Assembly (NCBI GenBank): GCA_005804885.1
Contig: SYOX01000307.1
Span: 1 to 32,109 of the forward strand
Reading direction: 5' to 3'
DNA from: Pseudomonadota bacterium
Lineage (GTDB): Bacteria > Myxococcota_A > Bradymonadia > Bradymonadales > GCA-2716585
DNA: 32,109 bases
Shown here: positions 25,400 to 32,109 of the stretch, one piece after another
How the letters are laid out: each line of letters begins with the position of its first letter
How positions within the stretch are numbered: position 1 is the stretch's first letter
Program-made: the position numbers and the translations under genes
The notes under the pieces: generated by a model
Told to the model about the DNA's origin: nothing
The model's input: the letters and a program-made list of their open reading frames with translations, nothing else
Databases searched by the model: none

Positions 25400-27757
25400 A
25401 TGACCGAGCCCATCGCCCCCCTGCCCCGCTGGTCGCTGGCCTGCCTGAGCCTCTTGCACGGGGCGATCTTCGGGTGGGCCGCGTCGGCGTTGCCCTGGCG
25501 CTCGTGGACGCTCTTCGCGATCGCCTGCGGGATCCTGGCTGCGCTGCACGCCCTGACCGGCGCGCTGGCCGCTCTGAGGCACCGCGCGCTGGCGCTGGCC
25601 TGGAGAGGTCAGTCGCTCGCCTCGCTCGCCTTCCTGATCTGGGTCGGCTGGGGCACGGTCAGCTCCGCCGTCTACCTGAGGGCGGTCTACGGCGGCCTCG
25701 GCGATGGGCTGGCCGTGGCCATTCTGGCGGTCCTGGGCCTGGTCGTGCTGGTGACCTTGCCGCTGGCCTGCTGGGGGATCGCCGCGACCGGCGGCCTGCG
25801 CCCTGGGCGCCCGAGCCGCGCCGCGGCGGCGCTGACCGCCGCGCTGGCCCTCTCGCAGATCGCCTGGACCCACCACCAGGGCCAGAGCCGTCCCCTCCAC
25901 GCTCCCGACGAGGTCGCCGCGATCCGCACCGCCATCGAGGCGGCGATCTTCCCCCTCCAGGCCGACCAACGCGGCGGCTCGCCGCCCTCCCTGATGACCC
26001 GCCGGCCGGCCACCTGCGAGGTGGCCCTCGACAGCGCCCCCTTCACCCTGGCGGTCACCTTCACGGGCCGCGGCGCCGATCCCCCTCGACCCGAGGTCCA
26101 TTGCCTCCAGGGCCCGGACCCCGGCGCGATCGGCGCCGCCCTCGAAGCCTTGCTCAAGGCGCGCGCTCGCCCAGGCTACATCAAGCTCGACCTCATCACC
26201 CACGCGTCCCCCCTGTCCGACGCAGGCTGGATCTCCAGCCTCGCCGTCCGCCCCGGCCTCGACGGGCTCTGCAAGGGCAAAGGCTGCCTGATGCCCTGGC
26301 AGATCGTGGCCTCGGGCGCCTTTGACACCTTCACCCCCGTCGAGTCCATCCCCAGCGCCCGGATGGGCGTCTCGCTGGCCGCCCTCGACAAGCTCCTCGT
26401 CGCTCGGAGCGCGCCCGGCGCCGACGCCCCGGCGCTCCCAGGCGACCGCGCCCCTTCGGGCGCGCCCGTGGAGGCGGACGCGGGGGCCGCCGAGGACGGG
26501 GCGCGCCACCCCTGGGTGCGGATCGCCACGGCGAGCTGGCTGCTGGACAGGCGAGGTCGCCTCGTGGAGTCCTCCCGCGCGCGGCCATCGCCCGCGCTGA
26601 CGCCGGCAGAGGTCAAGGAGGCGGCGAGCGAGGCGCAGCGCTACATCCTCTGGGCGCAGCGATCCAACGGCCGCTTCCGCTACATCGTCAACCCCTATCA
26701 GGGCAGCACGACCGGCAACCCCTTCTCGATCGCCCGACAGGCCGGCACGACGATGGCCCTGTGCGAGCTCGGCGACGAGCCTCAAGCCATTGATGTCATT
26801 CAGAAATCCATCGATCACATGGCATCCCTCGAGCGGCGCTACGAGATCGTCACGGCGAGAGGCCAGCGGGCGACCGTGGGGGTGTTGATGCGCGAGGGGG
26901 ACGAGGCGCGCGAGAGCCTGTCGATAGGCAGCTCGGCGCTGGCGCTGGTGGCGCTCTTGAAGTGCCGGCCCAGAGTGGGGAGCAAGCACGACGCCTTCAT
27001 CGGTCGGCTGGCGGCGCTGGTGCTCAACCAGCAGCGGGCGGATGGGGGCTTCGCCCACGTCGTGGATCTGAAGACGGGCGGTCCCCACCAGGGGGTGCCC
27101 AACCGGCTCTACGTCGACGGCCAGGCGATCCTCGGGCTGGTGCTCCTGGAGGCGGTGGCCGAAGAGGGCGCGGGGGTGTTTCCGGCGCGGGAGGAGGTGA
27201 GGGCGGCGGCGGAGCGCGGGATGAACTTTGTCAGCGGCCCCTACTGGGACCACTTCATGGGTCAGTTCTTCGCGGTGGAGGAGAACTGGAACTGCCTGGC
27301 GGCGGCGGCCGCGCTGGGCTACCACCGCCACGACGCCTACGAGCGCTTCTGCCTGGATTACGTCGAGTTCAAGTCCCGCTTCATCCACGACGGATCGACG
27401 GGGGCGTCGCCCGACTTCCTGGGCGGCTGGGGCTTTGGCAACCTCGTGCCGCCGCACAACACCTCGACGGCGGGCTATGGGGAGGCCTTGTCGGCGGCGA
27501 TCGCGGTGTCCAGGGGCCGAGGCGAGGACACGGCGCGGCTGGAGGGGCTGCTCAAGGGCGCGATGGCCTTCCTGGTCAGCGCGCAGTGGCGCCGGGACAG
27601 CTGTTTCGCGTGCAGCAGCCGTGTGCGGGCGGCGGGGGGGTTCTCAGAGCACATGGCCTCGTCGGACATCCGGATAGACTTCGTGCAGCACGCCTGGGCG
27701 GCGCTGGGCCATGGGTCGAGGGCGCTGGGGTGGAGCGGCGAGGTGCCCGCTCAGTAG
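25400..27757 (+). CDS. Membrane protein with C-terminal alpha-toroid-like domain, function unknown
   Basis: A 785-residue protein; AGGAG four bases before the ATG at 25400. Four transmembrane helices are visible in the first 130 residues (about 11-31, 36-58, 72-94, 103-127). A middle region (about 165-330) has a KLDLITHASPL strand and a Cys-containing GLCKGKGCLMPW segment. From about 410 to 770 a mainly helical domain repeats the pattern of alpha/alpha-toroid proteins (terpene cyclase, six-hairpin or lanthionine-cyclase-like), with QRADGGF, NRLYVDGQAILGL, FFAVEENWNC, HNTSTAGYGEAL and FSEHMASSDIRIDFVQHA. I do not recognise a specific enzyme, and canonical DxDD or zinc-triad sites are not evident. 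The C-terminal domain is probably periplasmic, judging by topology. Its stop overlaps the convergent metalloprotease gene by 7 bases. Confidence 0.75.
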   Translation: MTEPIAPLPRWSLACLSLLHGAIFGWAASALPWRSWTLFAIACGILAALHALTGALAALRHRALALAWRGQSLASLAFLIWVGWGTVSSAVYLRAVYGGLGDGLAVAILAVLGLVVLVTLPLACWGIAATGGLRPGRPSRAAAALTAALALSQIAWTHHQGQSRPLHAPDEVAAIRTAIEAAIFPLQADQRGGSPPSLMTRRPATCEVALDSAPFTLAVTFTGRGADPPRPEVHCLQGPDPGAIGAALEALLKARARPGYIKLDLITHASPLSDAGWISSLAVRPGLDGLCKGKGCLMPWQIVASGAFDTFTPVESIPSARMGVSLAALDKLLVARSAPGADAPALPGDRAPSGAPVEADAGAAEDGARHPWVRIATASWLLDRRGRLVESSRARPSPALTPAEVKEAASEAQRYILWAQRSNGRFRYIVNPYQGSTTGNPFSIARQAGTTMALCELGDEPQAIDVIQKSIDHMASLERRYEIVTARGQRATVGVLMREGDEARESLSIGSSALALVALLKCRPRVGSKHDAFIGRLAALVLNQQRADGGFAHVVDLKTGGPHQGVPNRLYVDGQAILGLVLLEAVAEEGAGVFPAREEVRAAAERGMNFVSGPYWDHFMGQFFAVEENWNCLAAAAALGYHRHDAYERFCLDYVEFKSRFIHDGSTGASPDFLGGWGFGNLVPPHNTSTAGYGEALSAAIAVSRGRGEDTARLEGLLKGAMAFLVSAQWRRDSCFACSSRVRAAGGFSEHMASSDIRIDFVQHAWAALGHGSRALGWSGEVPAQ

Positions 27758-28590
27758 ATCGGTCGCCCGCCGGGGCCCCAGAGGGCGACCTGGACCTGTT
27801 CGAAGGCTTCGCCGCCCTCGTAGTCGGGGACATCTTCGAGGCTGTTGATGAAGCGCCGGATGTCCTCGATGCGGGCGACGGGATCGGGGTGCGCGCTCAG
27901 GATGTTGGGGTTGGAGGCGCCGAAGATCTGGATCCGTTCGAAGAAGTCGATGAAGCGGTGCGGGTTGTAGCCGGCGTTGACGGTGTAGGTCAGGCCGAGG
28001 GTGTCGGCGGCGCTCTCCTGCATGCGGGAGAAGTTGAGCAGGTAGGTCTGGCCGACCTGGCTGCTGACGCGCTGGACGAAGTCGGGCAGGACCGTGCCGG
28101 GCTGCTCGACGTAGGCTTGCAGCTCGTCGAGGCCGCCCTGGGTGGCGAGCCGCTCGGCCATGTGGCGCTCGGTGACGTGGGCGATCTCGTGGCCGATGAC
28201 GGCCGCCAGCTCCGCCTCGGTCTCGACCATCATCATGAGGCCGGAGTAGATGTGGACGCGGCCGCCGAGCAGGGCCGAGGCGCGGATCGTCCTGGCGTCG
28301 TCGATGACCTTGAAGGAGAAGGCCCCATCAGGATCCAGATCGATGGAGGCCAGCAGCCGCCCGCCGAGCTGGGTGGCGTAGGACTGCACGCCCTCGCTCG
28401 GGTGGATCTTGAGATCGGCCTCCAGGCGCTCGGCGAAGCGGATGCCGAGGCGCTGCTCATCCTTGACGCTGATGATGCCGCGGTCCATGTCGAAGAGGCG
28501 CCGCACGGTCGCGCAGCCCCCGAGGGTCGCCCCGGCGGCGATCAGGGACATGGCTTGGAGGGTCTGGCGTCGGGTGATCGTTCGGATCAT
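27751..28590 (-). CDS. M48-family zinc metalloprotease, lipoprotein
   Basis: A 279-residue protein starting at 28590 (AGGAG upstream). The N-terminus has a twin-arginine-like TRRQTLQ followed by a hydrophobic run and lipobox LGGC (Cys26), so export may use Tat before lipidation. The protease core shows HEIAH (134-138; zinc ligands His134 and His138, catalytic Glu135) and the third-ligand motif ESAAD (Glu192). The LLGGRVHIYSGL strand stands where periplasmic BepA/LoiP-type enzymes have ALPGG. No TPR domain follows, so it resembles the short LoiP/YcaL form rather than BepA. Expected role: quality control of outer-membrane or periplasmic proteins. Confidence 0.9.
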   Translation of the reverse strand: MIRTITRRQTLQAMSLIAAGATLGGCATVRRLFDMDRGIISVKDEQRLGIRFAERLEADLKIHPSEGVQSYATQLGGRLLASIDLDPDGAFSFKVIDDARTIRASALLGGRVHIYSGLMMMVETEAELAAVIGHEIAHVTERHMAERLATQGGLDELQAYVEQPGTVLPDFVQRVSSQVGQTYLLNFSRMQESAADTLGLTYTVNAGYNPHRFIDFFERIQIFGASNPNILSAHPDPVARIEDIRRFINSLEDVPDYEGGEAFEQVQVALWGPGGRPIY

Positions 28591-28791
28591 GGGGCTCCTG
28601 AGAGGCCACTCTTAGACCATGAACGCCCGACCCGATCAACCTTGTTCCGCTCCACCATCAGGGCGACCACGCCAACACAAGCGCGGCTCCTGGCCTGTGC
28701 GCTCGACGCCTTCGCCCTTGAGGCCGCGATCGCGCGCCGAGAGGGCATCTCGCGCGCCCTGATCTCCACCTTGATCTCCATCGCCTCCCCG

Positions 28792-29874
28792 TCAGCCAGC
28801 GCCCTGTCGCCTCGCCCTGCGCTCGGAGGCGCGGCGCAAGCGCACCAGCGCGCGATCGAGGCCCATGGCAGCGCGGACTTCCTTCATCGTCTCGGCGGCC
28901 AGGGCGCGCACGCGCTCGGTGCCGTCGAGGAGGATCTGGTCGATGAGCCCCGGCTGCGCCTCGAAGGCCGCCATCCTGGCCCGAATCGGCCCCATCGTCA
29001 GATCCAACGCCGCGACGAGGCGATCCTTGACCTCCCCGTCGCCCACCGCGCCCCTGAGGTAGCGCTCCTCCAGATCGCGGAGCTCGTCGAGATCGGCGTT
29101 GAAGGCGCGGTGGAGGTCAAAGACGGGGTTCCCCTCGACCTGACCGGGGATGTCGGCGTGGACTCGCCTCGGATCGGTGAACATCGCGCGGACCTTGCGT
29201 CGGACCAGTGCGGGGTCATCGGACAGGAAGATCGCATTGCCGGCCGACTTGGACATCTTCCCCTGACCGTCGGTGCCCATCAGCGTCGGCACCTCCCCCA
29301 GGAGCGCCCTGGGCTCGGGGAAGACTTCGCCGTAGAGCTTATTGAAGCGCCTGGCGATCTCGCGGGCGATCTCGACATGGGCGAGGTTGTCCTTGCCGAC
29401 CGGGACGAGGTCGGCGCGGGGGAGGAGGATGTCGGCGGCCTGGAGCACGGGGTAGCCCATCAGGCCGTAGGACATGGCGGCGCCGTGGACGCCGGCCATG
29501 TCCCTGAGGCTGGGGAGGCGGTTGAGGCGGCCGACGGTGATGAGGTTCTGAAAGAGGGTGTTGAGCTCGTAGACCTCGGGCACGCCGGACTGGAGGAAGA
29601 TCGTGGTCAGGTCGGGATCGACGCCGCAGGCCAGGTAGTCGAGGACGAGGCCGCGCGCTCTGTCGAGGATGAGGTCGATGTCGGCGCGCTCGGGGCGCGT
29701 GGTCAGCATGTGGAGATCGGCCACGATGAGGATCGTGTCGAAGTCGCGCTGGAGGCGGACGCGGTTGGTGAGGCTGCCGACGAGGTGGCCCAGGTGGAGC
29801 CTCCCCGTGGGGCGATCGCCGGTCAGGATGCGGCCTCGGGCCGGCATCGGGCGCTGGATCTCGGTCGGTGTCAT
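28792..29874 (-). CDS. trpS: Tryptophanyl-tRNA synthetase
   Basis: A 360-residue class I aminoacyl-tRNA synthetase that charges tRNA-Trp in the cytoplasm. The start at 29874 has AAGGAGG five bases upstream. Family motifs are intact: ILTGDRPTGRLHLGHLVGS with the HIGH-type HLGH at 27-30, ADLHMLTT, the Trp-binding stretch GLMGYPVLQAADILL, VGKDNLAHVEIAREIARRFN, and KMSKS at 206-210. Length is slightly above the usual 330-340, with a basic C-terminal tail. The gene is preceded by a full tryptophan attenuator (leader peptide, alternative hairpins, intrinsic terminator), so its transcription is predicted to rise when charged tRNA-Trp is scarce. No second trpS is in the window. Confidence 0.95.
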   Translation of the reverse strand: MTPTEIQRPMPARGRILTGDRPTGRLHLGHLVGSLTNRVRLQRDFDTILIVADLHMLTTRPERADIDLILDRARGLVLDYLACGVDPDLTTIFLQSGVPEVYELNTLFQNLITVGRLNRLPSLRDMAGVHGAAMSYGLMGYPVLQAADILLPRADLVPVGKDNLAHVEIAREIARRFNKLYGEVFPEPRALLGEVPTLMGTDGQGKMSKSAGNAIFLSDDPALVRRKVRAMFTDPRRVHADIPGQVEGNPVFDLHRAFNADLDELRDLEERYLRGAVGDGEVKDRLVAALDLTMGPIRARMAAFEAQPGLIDQILLDGTERVRALAAETMKEVRAAMGLDRALVRLRRASERRARRQGAG

Positions 29875-29919
29875 GGTGTCCTCCTTGTCGGGTTTTCGGG
29901 GTTGAGCGCGGCAAGAAAC

Positions 29920-29955
29920 AAAAAAGGCCCGGCGTCTGGGTTTGACGTCGGGCCT
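29920..29955 (-). terminator. Intrinsic terminator (attenuator 3:4 hairpin) before trpS
   Basis: On the minus strand AGGCCCGACGTC (29955-29944) pairs with GACGCCGGGCCT (29936-29925), a 12-bp stem with one G-U-type position, around a 7-base loop. It is followed directly by a run of six T (29925-29920). It lies 46 bases upstream of the trpS start and downstream of the leader-peptide stop, as expected for an attenuator rather than for the end of another gene. Confidence 0.92.
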
Positions 29956-29980
29956 GGGCGGCTTCAGGGGGATGGGGGGA

Positions 29981-30070
29981 TCAGCGCGAGGCGTCCCCCG
30001 TGGCGGTGCGTGCCCAGGTCGACCTGGGCCACCAGCGCTGGGTGTTGATGATGAAGGGAGGCGTGTTCAC
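29981..30070 (-). CDS. Trp-rich leader peptide of the trpS attenuator
   Basis: A 29-residue frame starts with GTG at 30070, preceded by GAGAGAGGG about 7 bases away, and ends with TGA at 29983-29981. The peptide contains NTQRWWPRSTWAR: tandem Trp codons at positions 13-14 and a third at 19, three TGG codons in 29 residues. The Trp codons sit at the edge of the 1:2 hairpin and the stop lies 25 bases before the terminator stem, which is the geometry needed for ribosome-controlled attenuation. The peptide itself probably has no function after translation. Confidence 0.88.
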   Translation of the reverse strand: MNTPPFIINTQRWWPRSTWARTATGDASR

Positions 30071-30239
30071 GGCGAGCCCTCTCTCAGTGGCCCGCAAAAC
30101 CTGTGTCCCTGCGCGCTTCTTGGCTATCATGGACAGGTACTTCGGAGCCCTTGCTGCATGATTATCAGACCGGGCCTAGCCCGACACGATGGCACTCACG
30201 ACGGTCTGCGAACTGATAGGAGCCGTAACTCCCAACGCT

Positions 30240-30485
30240 CTAGATAGATGTCTTTCGACTGCAACGCGGACAATTGAATTTATTGCTGAAGATGAGATTT
30301 TCTTGCACGTGCTCGCTATAACACCAACTGTGTACACGCTCGCGGCAGCAGGGGGTCGTTTTATCAAGGGTACCTTTGCCACTGCAAATACGACACCGTG
30401 GGGTATTCCTGTCATTATCGTGGATGCCTTTGGCGATGGTGGCACCCAAGCCGAGGAGTGCGAAGAAGGTTGACACGGGGTCCAT
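30240..30485 (-). CDS. Small RING-like zinc-finger protein
   Basis: An 81-residue protein; ATG at 30485 with AGAGGA about five bases upstream, and a TATACT-like -10 element near 30536-30541. The first 20 residues (PVSTFFALLGLGATIAKG) are hydrophobic and may be membrane-inserted. Residues 31-75 hold a metal-binding pattern: C31-x2-C34, C46-C47, H52-x2-C55, H59, and C72-x2-C75 in NCPRCSRK. The TPCCRERVHSWC block followed by CPxC is very like RING-finger/Prok-RING treble-clef domains, although the usual C-x-H of position 4 is not exact. The sequence is visibly AT-richer than its surroundings (about half A+T against under a third). Codon use differs from neighbours, so acquisition by transfer is likely. 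Function unknown; ubiquitin-ligase activity is not claimed. Confidence 0.65.
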   Translation of the reverse strand: MDPVSTFFALLGLGATIAKGIHDNDRNTPRCRICSGKGTLDKTTPCCRERVHSWCYSEHVQENLIFSNKFNCPRCSRKTSI

Positions 30486-30800
30486 AGCGTTCCTCTTGAC
30501 TGGAGGTTTAAGGACTCGATCTGATGTTACCTAAGTATAAGCAATCGAGCAAGAGGTGGATGCAGAACTGATCTTGCGCTCAGACTTTCTCGGTTAAGGG
30601 GTGAAGAGGGATCTTGAGCCTCCTTTGATCCTCGCCACAGGCCTCTTGAGCAATGGCTGGTCCAGACCCGCGCGCTTCTCAAATTGAGAAATGCAGTCAG
30701 GCCCCTGTGTCCCCGCGCGCGGCGCGGCAAGGGCGCGGATCCAGCGGCTGTTGTGGAGCGCGGTCCCTGTGTCCCTGTGCGCGGCGCGTCAAGGGCGGCG
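30486..30800. other. Intergenic region with a repeated GTGTCCC/GCGCGG motif
   Basis: No gene is supported in these 315 bases. The left third is AT-rich and probably holds the promoter of the RING-like gene. The right part has two copies of CTGTGTCCC[C/T]G[C/T]GCGCGGC followed by GCG[G/T]CAAGGGC (30704-30737 and 30766-30799). A truncated third copy, CCTGTGTCCCTGCGCGCTTC, lies at 30100-30119 upstream of the trpS leader. No tRNA or riboswitch fold is apparent. Confidence 0.5.
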
Positions 30801-31538
30801 CTATCGGGCCTTACCACCGTCGTCGGCGCCGTCGTCGTCATCGTTATCGTCGTAGTCGTAGACGTCGTCATAGTCGTCGTCATAGTCTTCGTCGTAGTCT
30901 TCGTCGAAGCTGTCGTAGCCTGCCATGTCCGGATCGCCCTCTATGAAGATGAAGCCATCGGGGCCGAAGCGGGCGTCAAGGTGAACGAGGATCGCATGGA
31001 CGTCGTCGTCAGGGCCGTTCACGTAGTAGGGCATGCCGTCCTTGCCGCAGATGACGGGCTCCGGGCAGGAGCCTGGGTCGACGCCCCGGTAGAGCAGGCG
31101 CGCGGCCATGAAGTCCTTGTCAGCGGGCTTGAAGCCGATGCTCTCGGCGTAGCGGACGGACTCCTCGATGATCTTGACGGCGAGGGCGGGATCGCAGTTG
31201 ACGACCTCGGCTTGCATGCTGGTCATCTTCAGGAGCCGATCGACGAAGTCCTGGGTGGCGTTGACCTGGATGATGGCCTTCTTGACGCCCAGGCAGCCGA
31301 GGTCGACGTAGTAGCACGCCACCACGATCCCGCCGTCGGGCCGCCGCCGGGTCATGACGATCGACGCCACGAGGGACTCCTGCCAGTCGGCGTTGATGGT
31401 GCACAGGCGGAAGGGCCACCGGCTGCACCCGACGAGCTTGCTGGCCGTGCGAGAGAGGATCGCGGGGACGGCCTTGCGCTCCGCCAAAGACATCCGCTGC
31501 GGTGGGACATTGCGCTTGCGCGGCTTCTTCTTGGCCAC
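30801..31538 (-). CDS. Conserved protein of unknown function with Asp/Tyr-rich C-terminal tail
   Basis: A 245-residue protein. The GTG at 31538 is chosen because AGGAGG (31550-31545) is spaced six bases before it. A basic start (MAKKKPRKRN) leads to a globular part with DWQESLVASIVMTRRRPDGG (51-70), CYYVDLGCLGVKKA (75-88), NCDPALAVKIIEESVRYAES (114-133) and YYVNGPDDD. I recognise this pattern (WQE, VDLxCLGVK, then a cysteine-containing CDPALA helix) from uncharacterised proteins in several phyla, but know no function. Residues about 209-241 are nearly all Asp, Tyr, Glu and Asn, coded by a GTC/GTA-rich slippage-prone tract (about 30829-30910 on the plus strand). It shows no signal peptide and is probably cytoplasmic. 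Confidence 0.78.
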   Translation of the reverse strand: MAKKKPRKRNVPPQRMSLAERKAVPAILSRTASKLVGCSRWPFRLCTINADWQESLVASIVMTRRRPDGGIVVACYYVDLGCLGVKKAIIQVNATQDFVDRLLKMTSMQAEVVNCDPALAVKIIEESVRYAESIGFKPADKDFMAARLLYRGVDPGSCPEPVICGKDGMPYYVNGPDDDVHAILVHLDARFGPDGFIFIEGDPDMAGYDSFDEDYDEDYDDDYDDVYDYDDNDDDDGADDGGKAR

Positions 31539-31653
31539 TTCACACCTCCTCATCTTGAGTCACTGCCGCGCGCCAGATCTCGTCCGGCATGGCGGGCCAG
31601 ATGATACCTGCTGGCGCGGCGATTGGAAGCCCGAAAGCTCGAAGGAAGTGCGC

Positions 31654-32109
31654 TCAGGGGAGATCGGGGCAGCGCTCCAGCAGCCGGCCCGCGATCACGA
31701 GGCCTGGGAAGATGGGCTGCGCGCAGTGGAAGATCTTGACCGTCCCCCCCGTCGACGACTCCTCGTCGCGGTCGCCTCCTCGAACATCGATCAGGTTTTG
31801 GAGGCGGACCGTCGGCGCGGACAGCAACACGCCGCCGCCGCCACCCGCGCCGCCCAGCCCCCCCCGCCCGCCGGGGCCGCGCTGGACAAAGACGTCGCAG
31901 ACCTGAGGGACCGCCCCGCCGACCTGCCCCCGGCTGTTGCCCTCCTCGGAGGCGTCTCCGCCGCGACCGCCTCGGCCGCCCTCAACGCCCTCGCAGCCGC
32001 CCACGACGCCGCTCTGGCCGCTCTCGCCCTGGCCCCGGGCGCGCCCCAGGCCGCGCCCATCGATCCGCCCTGTGATGGTGATCGAGCGCGAGGCCCGCAG
32101 CTCGACCGC
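31654..32109 (-). CDS. C-terminal part of a Gly-rich surface/secreted protein (truncated by window end)
   Basis: The frame is open from the window edge to the TGA at 31654, giving 151 residues without a start; the gene continues beyond 32109. It shows ELRASRSITITGRIDG, then a Gly/Arg/Ser stretch with GGRGGRGG and GGLGGAGGGGG (about 40-95), then LLSAPTVRLQNLIDVRGGD and TGGTVKIFH. The alternation of SxTVxxxGxID strands with glycine loops is that of parallel beta-helix surface proteins common in Myxococcota, where VLLxAPTV...IDVRGGD marks the last coils. Two Cys remain near the end. Function is unknown. Confidence 0.7.
   Translation of the reverse strand, partial: AVELRASRSITITGRIDGRGLGRARGQGESGQSGVVGGCEGVEGGRGGRGGDASEEGNSRGQVGGAVPQVCDVFVQRGPGGRGGLGGAGGGGGVLLSAPTVRLQNLIDVRGGDRDEESSTGGTVKIFHCAQPIFPGLVIAGRLLERCPDLP

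Larger units (their letters stand above)
29920..30070 (-). promoter_or_regulatory. Tryptophan ribosome-mediated transcription attenuator controlling trpS
   Basis: All four classical segments are visible on the minus strand. Segment 1 GCCCAGGTC (30029-30021) pairs with segment 2 GACCTGGGC (30020-30012) in a perfect palindrome that overlaps the Trp codons. Segment 2's CCTGGGC can instead pair with GCCCAGG of segment 3 (29959-29953). Segment 3 otherwise forms the terminator with segment 4 (29936-29925). A ribosome stalled on the tandem Trp codons (30034-30029) would cover segment 1, leaving segment 2 free to capture segment 3 and abolish the terminator. This is the logic of the enterobacterial trp operon leader, here placed in front of the synthetase gene. 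Confidence 0.88.

Noticed and set aside
26962..30048. Long plus-strand frame running across the M48 and trpS genes
   Set aside because: It crosses three well-supported genes and an attenuator; the product has no recognisable domain and is an artefact of high GC.
29920..30070. T-box riboswitch or TRAP-binding leader for trpS
   Set aside because: No T-box sequence or Stem I features and no run of GAG/UAG triplets are present; the Trp-codon leader peptide with 1:2, 2:3 and 3:4 pairings explains the region fully.
30189..30473. Plus-strand 94-codon frame in the AT-rich island
   Set aside because: It lacks a ribosome site and known motifs, and lies opposite the minus-strand frame that has a Shine-Dalgarno sequence and ordered Cys/His residues.

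Overview
This is a very GC-rich window (visually about 70% G+C outside one short island) of ordinary bacterial chromosome. The content points to a Myxococcota / Bradymonadota-like (former Deltaproteobacteria) bacterium: many Pro/Glu/Ser-linker lipoproteins, a right-handed beta-helix lipoprotein, a myxobacterial-style ECF sigma factor next to a membrane Ser/Thr kinase, an LVIVD/PKD-type surface lipoprotein and a type II glutamine synthetase. This assignment is an inference from protein style; there is no rRNA or other phylogenetic marker here.

Layout. 0.2-8.6 kb: a hotdog thioesterase (-), a two-gene operon of secreted proteins (a BNR/Asp-box propeller and a small protein that share a C-terminal domain), a repeat-filled intergenic region, a large beta-helix lipoprotein with a 54/55-residue repeat, and an ECF sigma factor that has lost its middle and whose C-terminus is now open-frame fused to a Ser/Thr kinase. 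A perfect 15-bp inverted repeat lies at the deletion junction. 9-16.8 kb: aminopeptidase P (-), an XRE regulator, a phage-type (Sak4-like) AAA ATPase, a Cys-repeat lipoprotein (-), an LNS2/lipin-like HAD lipoprotein, a Rossmann oxidoreductase (-) and a PhoD-like phosphatase. 16.8-17.3 kb: a palindromic element edged by 35-bp tandem repeats. 17.3-25 kb: a macro-domain/SIR2 fusion (-) that looks like an NAD-consuming defence effector, an MscS channel, a 1-kb-residue-scale PKD/LVIVD lipoprotein (-) and glutamine synthetase (-). 24.9-25.3 kb: a second palindromic repeat element. 25.4-32.1 kb: a membrane protein with an alpha-toroid-like domain, an M48 metalloprotease lipoprotein (-), trpS (-) preceded by a complete tryptophan attenuator with a Trp-rich leader peptide, a small RING-like zinc-finger protein in an AT-richer island, a protein with an Asp/Tyr tail, and the C-terminus of a Gly-rich surface protein that runs off the window end.

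Most genes are single units with alternating strands; apart from the two-gene secreted operon and the sigma/kinase remnant there is little operon structure. The most interesting items are the trpS attenuator (29920-30070), the macro-SIR2 fusion (17291-19387), the sigma-factor deletion with its hairpin junction (7130-7463), the RING-like protein (30240-30485), and three intergenic elements built on the same plan: short tandem repeats outside, inverted symmetry inside. Positions 1-214 hold nothing I can support.
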